DNA of 5,917 nucleotides, taken from Methanoregula sp. (GTDB taxonomy: Archaea; Halobacteriota; Methanomicrobia; Methanomicrobiales; Methanospirillaceae). The position numbers were made by a program, and so were the translations under genes. The stretch lies in assembly GCA_023228295.1 (NCBI GenBank), contig JALOBP010000135.1, positions 1-5,917 on the forward strand, written 5' to 3'. Shown piece after piece: positions 4,111 to 5,917 of the stretch (position 1 is the first letter of the stretch; the number at the start of each line of letters is the position of its first letter). The notes below the pieces were generated by a model, which saw nothing but the letters and a program-made list of their open reading frames with translations, ran no database searches and was not told the DNA's origin.

Positions 4111-5814
4111 ATGCGACCCCCGGATCTCGAGTTTGGTGCTGATGACAAGCCCCCGCTTGCTACCCTGTTCCTGCTCGGCCTGCAGCACGCGGGGATTGTC
4201 GCAACTGCATTTGTTTTCCCTATCCTTGTGGCACGGGCAGCGGGCATCGAAGCCGGGGCTGCCGCGTTCTTCGTATCGATGTCGATGCTTGCCAATGGTA
4301 TTTCCACGATTTTTCAGGCAATAAAACACCCGGAGTTCGGTTCAGGGTATCTCATTCCGAGGGTGGCCGGGCCCAATTATGTATCAGCTTCGATCCTCGC
4401 CCTCCAGTCCGGGGGCCTTTCGCTTCTCTGCGGTATGACCGTCTTTTCCGGCGCATTGCAGGTCGCGCTCTCCCGGGTGGTCCAGCGGCTCCGGGTTCTC
4501 TTCCCGGTCGAAGTCACGGGCCTCGTGATCATGATGCTCGGGGTAGCTGTTGTGCCGTATGCCCTGCCGCAATTCTTCGGCATGACTGGATCAGCCACAT
4601 CCCCGGACCTGACCGTCACGGCGATCTCGATCATCACCCTTTCGGTCACAATCGGGATAACCGTCTGGGGCCGGGGGCAGATCCGGCTCTTCCCGGTCAT
4701 TATCGGTATGGCGGTCGGGTACTCCCTCTGTATCGTAACCGGGCTTGCTGGTGCCGACCCGCTTGGCCGGATCGCAGCATCGCCGCTGGTCGCCCTTCCC
4801 GATCCACGCTACTTCGGGCTCTCGTTCGAGCCGGTACTCATGATCCCGTTCGGGATAGCTGCGATCGTTACATTTGTGAAGAGTTTTGGTGAGTTCTCGA
4901 TCTGCCAGCGGATCAACAACACGGAATGGAAAAGGCCGGATATGAAAAATATCCAGTCGGGACTCTTTGCCGACGGGATTGCATCGGGTCTCGGCGGCCT
5001 GTTCGGGGGGATGGGACAGACCGGGTCATCGTCGAATATCGGTCTCTCGATTGCCACCCGGTCCACGAGCCGGTATATCGGCTTCATGACTGGTGGGATC
5101 CTGATCGTGCTCGCGTTCCTCCCGGTCCTCGCAACGGTATTTCTCATCATGCCGGGGCCGGTCATCGGGGGGACACTCATCTACGTTGCCGGGTTCATCA
5201 TCGTGGGTGGTTTCCAGACCATCACGACCCGTATGCTGGATTCCCGGAAGATCTTTGTTATCGGGATCTCGTTCATTTTCGGGATCAGCGTCTATCTCAT
5301 CCCCGGGGCATACGCCAATGTCCCGCTGCTGGTCCGCCCGCTTTTCGATTCGGCACTCTCTTTAACAACGGTCATTGCCATCATCCTGAACCTGGTGATG
5401 CGGATCGGTGTGAAGCAACGTATCATCGTGACCATCGATCCGGAAGGGCGGATTTCAGACCAGATCTTCAACCTGATGGAGCGGCAGGGAGAGGCCTGGG
5501 CTGCGAGAGGTGAGGTGATCCACCGGATGGCGATGGCCCTGACCGAGGCCTGCGAGCTGGTCACTGGTGAGATACGGACCTCCGGCCCGGTAACGGTGTC
5601 GGTCTCGTTCGATGAGTACAATCTCGACGCCGAGGTCTCGTACACCGGCACTCCCCTCCCCCTCCCCGAAACGCGCCCGAGCGAGGAAGAGATCCTCAAT
5701 GATCCCGCTGCCATGCTTTGTCTCGGCGGTTTCCTCATCCGCGGGCATGCTGACAAGGTGAGTTCTTCTGCATCTGGCGGGATGGCCGTGCTGAAGATCC
5801 ATATGGAGCACTAA
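4111..5814 (+). CDS. NCS2-family permease with C-terminal SpoIIAB/RsbW-like domain
   Basis: Residues 15-431 form the multi-spanning core of the NCS2 (xanthine/uracil permease) family. Marks include GLQH (25-26 QH) in the first span and NIGLSIATR (309-317), which fits the family signature N-x-G-x4-T-R. Members move nucleobases or ascorbate with H+ or Na+. Two binding positions differ: where UraA has Glu241 (AEHVGH) this protein has Lys257 (VKSFGE), and where UraA has Glu290 (GENIG) it has Ser308 (SSNIG). The substrate is therefore uncertain. Residues 438-567 are soluble and align by eye with the SpoIIAB/RsbW ATPase fold: LTEAC (477-481), a beta pair at 494-510, TGTPLP (512-517), and LGGFLIRG...GGMAVLKI (538-563). 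The expected Asn and Asp are Leu483 and Tyr511, so ATP binding is doubtful. At 567 residues it is longer than typical members (about 430-460). Its own promoter lies directly upstream. Confidence 0.9.
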   Translation: MRPPDLEFGADDKPPLATLFLLGLQHAGIVATAFVFPILVARAAGIEAGAAAFFVSMSMLANGISTIFQAIKHPEFGSGYLIPRVAGPNYVSASILALQSGGLSLLCGMTVFSGALQVALSRVVQRLRVLFPVEVTGLVIMMLGVAVVPYALPQFFGMTGSATSPDLTVTAISIITLSVTIGITVWGRGQIRLFPVIIGMAVGYSLCIVTGLAGADPLGRIAASPLVALPDPRYFGLSFEPVLMIPFGIAAIVTFVKSFGEFSICQRINNTEWKRPDMKNIQSGLFADGIASGLGGLFGGMGQTGSSSNIGLSIATRSTSRYIGFMTGGILIVLAFLPVLATVFLIMPGPVIGGTLIYVAGFIIVGGFQTITTRMLDSRKIFVIGISFIFGISVYLIPGAYANVPLLVRPLFDSALSLTTVIAIILNLVMRIGVKQRIIVTIDPEGRISDQIFNLMERQGEAWAARGEVIHRMAMALTEACELVTGEIRTSGPVTVSVSFDEYNLDAEVSYTGTPLPLPETRPSEEEILNDPAAMLCLGGFLIRGHADKVSSSASGGMAVLKIHMEH

Positions 5815-5830
5815 AAGAGGATTGGTTGGA

Positions 5831-5844
5831 TGGGGGGCACCCCA
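5831..5844 (+). terminator. Small hairpin after the permease gene
   Basis: TGGGG (5831-5835) and CCCCA (5840-5844) pair around a GGCA loop, 17 bases after the stop. No T-run follows at once; the next T-rich stretch is at 5858-5872. It may stabilise the transcript end or help termination, but five pairs are weak evidence. Confidence 0.35.
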
Positions 5845-5854
5845 ATATGCGCTA

Positions 5855-5872
5855 ACTTATTGTAAAATTTTT
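5855..5872 (+). promoter_or_regulatory. AT-rich promoter-like stretch before the last gene
   Basis: ACTTATTGTAAAATTTTT lies 9-26 bases before the ATG at 5881. The ACTTATTG part would set a transcript start close to that ATG, giving a leaderless message, much as for the permease gene. The T-run could also serve as the permease terminator. Confidence 0.4.
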
Positions 5873-5880
5873 CGACGATA

Positions 5881-5917
5881 ATGACGGATAAGAATACGCA
5901 CCGAACAACTGGCGGGT
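5881..5917 (+). CDS. Start of an unidentified protein, cut by the window edge
   Basis: An open frame from ATG 5881 reads MTDKNTHRTTGG and runs off the right edge. An in-frame TAA at 5863-5865 excludes a longer form. It has no Shine-Dalgarno sequence but sits at leaderless distance from an AT-rich promoter-like element. Twelve hydrophilic residues give no functional clue, so it is called mainly from position and promoter. Confidence 0.4.
   Translation, partial: MTDKNTHRTTGG

Noticed and set aside
4926..5513. A 195-codon open frame on the plus strand inside the permease gene
   Set aside because: It overlaps the conserved transmembrane core in another frame, and its His/Arg/Pro-rich composition is typical of out-of-frame reading of GC-rich coding sequence.

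Overview
The window looks like a chromosomal segment of a moderately GC-rich methanogenic euryarchaeon, most likely of the Methanomicrobiales (Methanoregula-like). This rests on archaeal-type signals: a BRE/TATA element at 4071-4086, T-rich terminator tracts and short or absent leaders. It also rests on protein character and on my recollection that the small lysine-rich repeat protein at the left edge occurs in that order. The taxon is an inference; no rRNA or marker gene is present.

Layout, left to right: (1) the end of a small, very basic two-repeat protein (1-209, +), followed by a T-rich tract and a strong hairpin; (2) a 216-base intergenic region with an 18-base near-perfect palindrome (351-368); (3) a transglutaminase-like Cys-His-Asp protein (426-1112, +); (4) a secreted or membrane-anchored UshA-type 5'-nucleotidase/metallophosphatase (1177-2967, +); (5) a convergent metallo-beta-lactamase-fold hydrolase (3011-3889, -); (6) a 221-base divergent control region with a hairpin and two promoters; (7) an NCS2 (xanthine/uracil permease family) transporter with a soluble C-terminal domain (4111-5814, +); (8) a short spacer and the first 12 codons of another probable gene (5881-5917, +).

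The most notable item is the NCS2 protein. Its last 130 residues align by eye with the SpoIIAB/RsbW-type GHKL ATPase fold but lack the key Asn and Asp. In the transport core, the two glutamates that contact uracil in E. coli UraA appear as Lys and Ser. SLC26/SulP transporters share the same membrane fold but carry a SpoIIAA-like STAS tail. A SpoIIAB-like tail here would be the partner half of the classic partner-switching pair.

A surface nucleotidase and a nucleobase-family permease lie about 1 kb apart, which hints at nucleotide salvage. They are in separate transcription units with a convergent gene between them, and the altered binding site argues against assuming a nucleobase substrate. 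The genes do not form one operon. No mobile element, CRISPR array, tRNA or rRNA is visible, and no gene-free stretch exceeds 300 bases.
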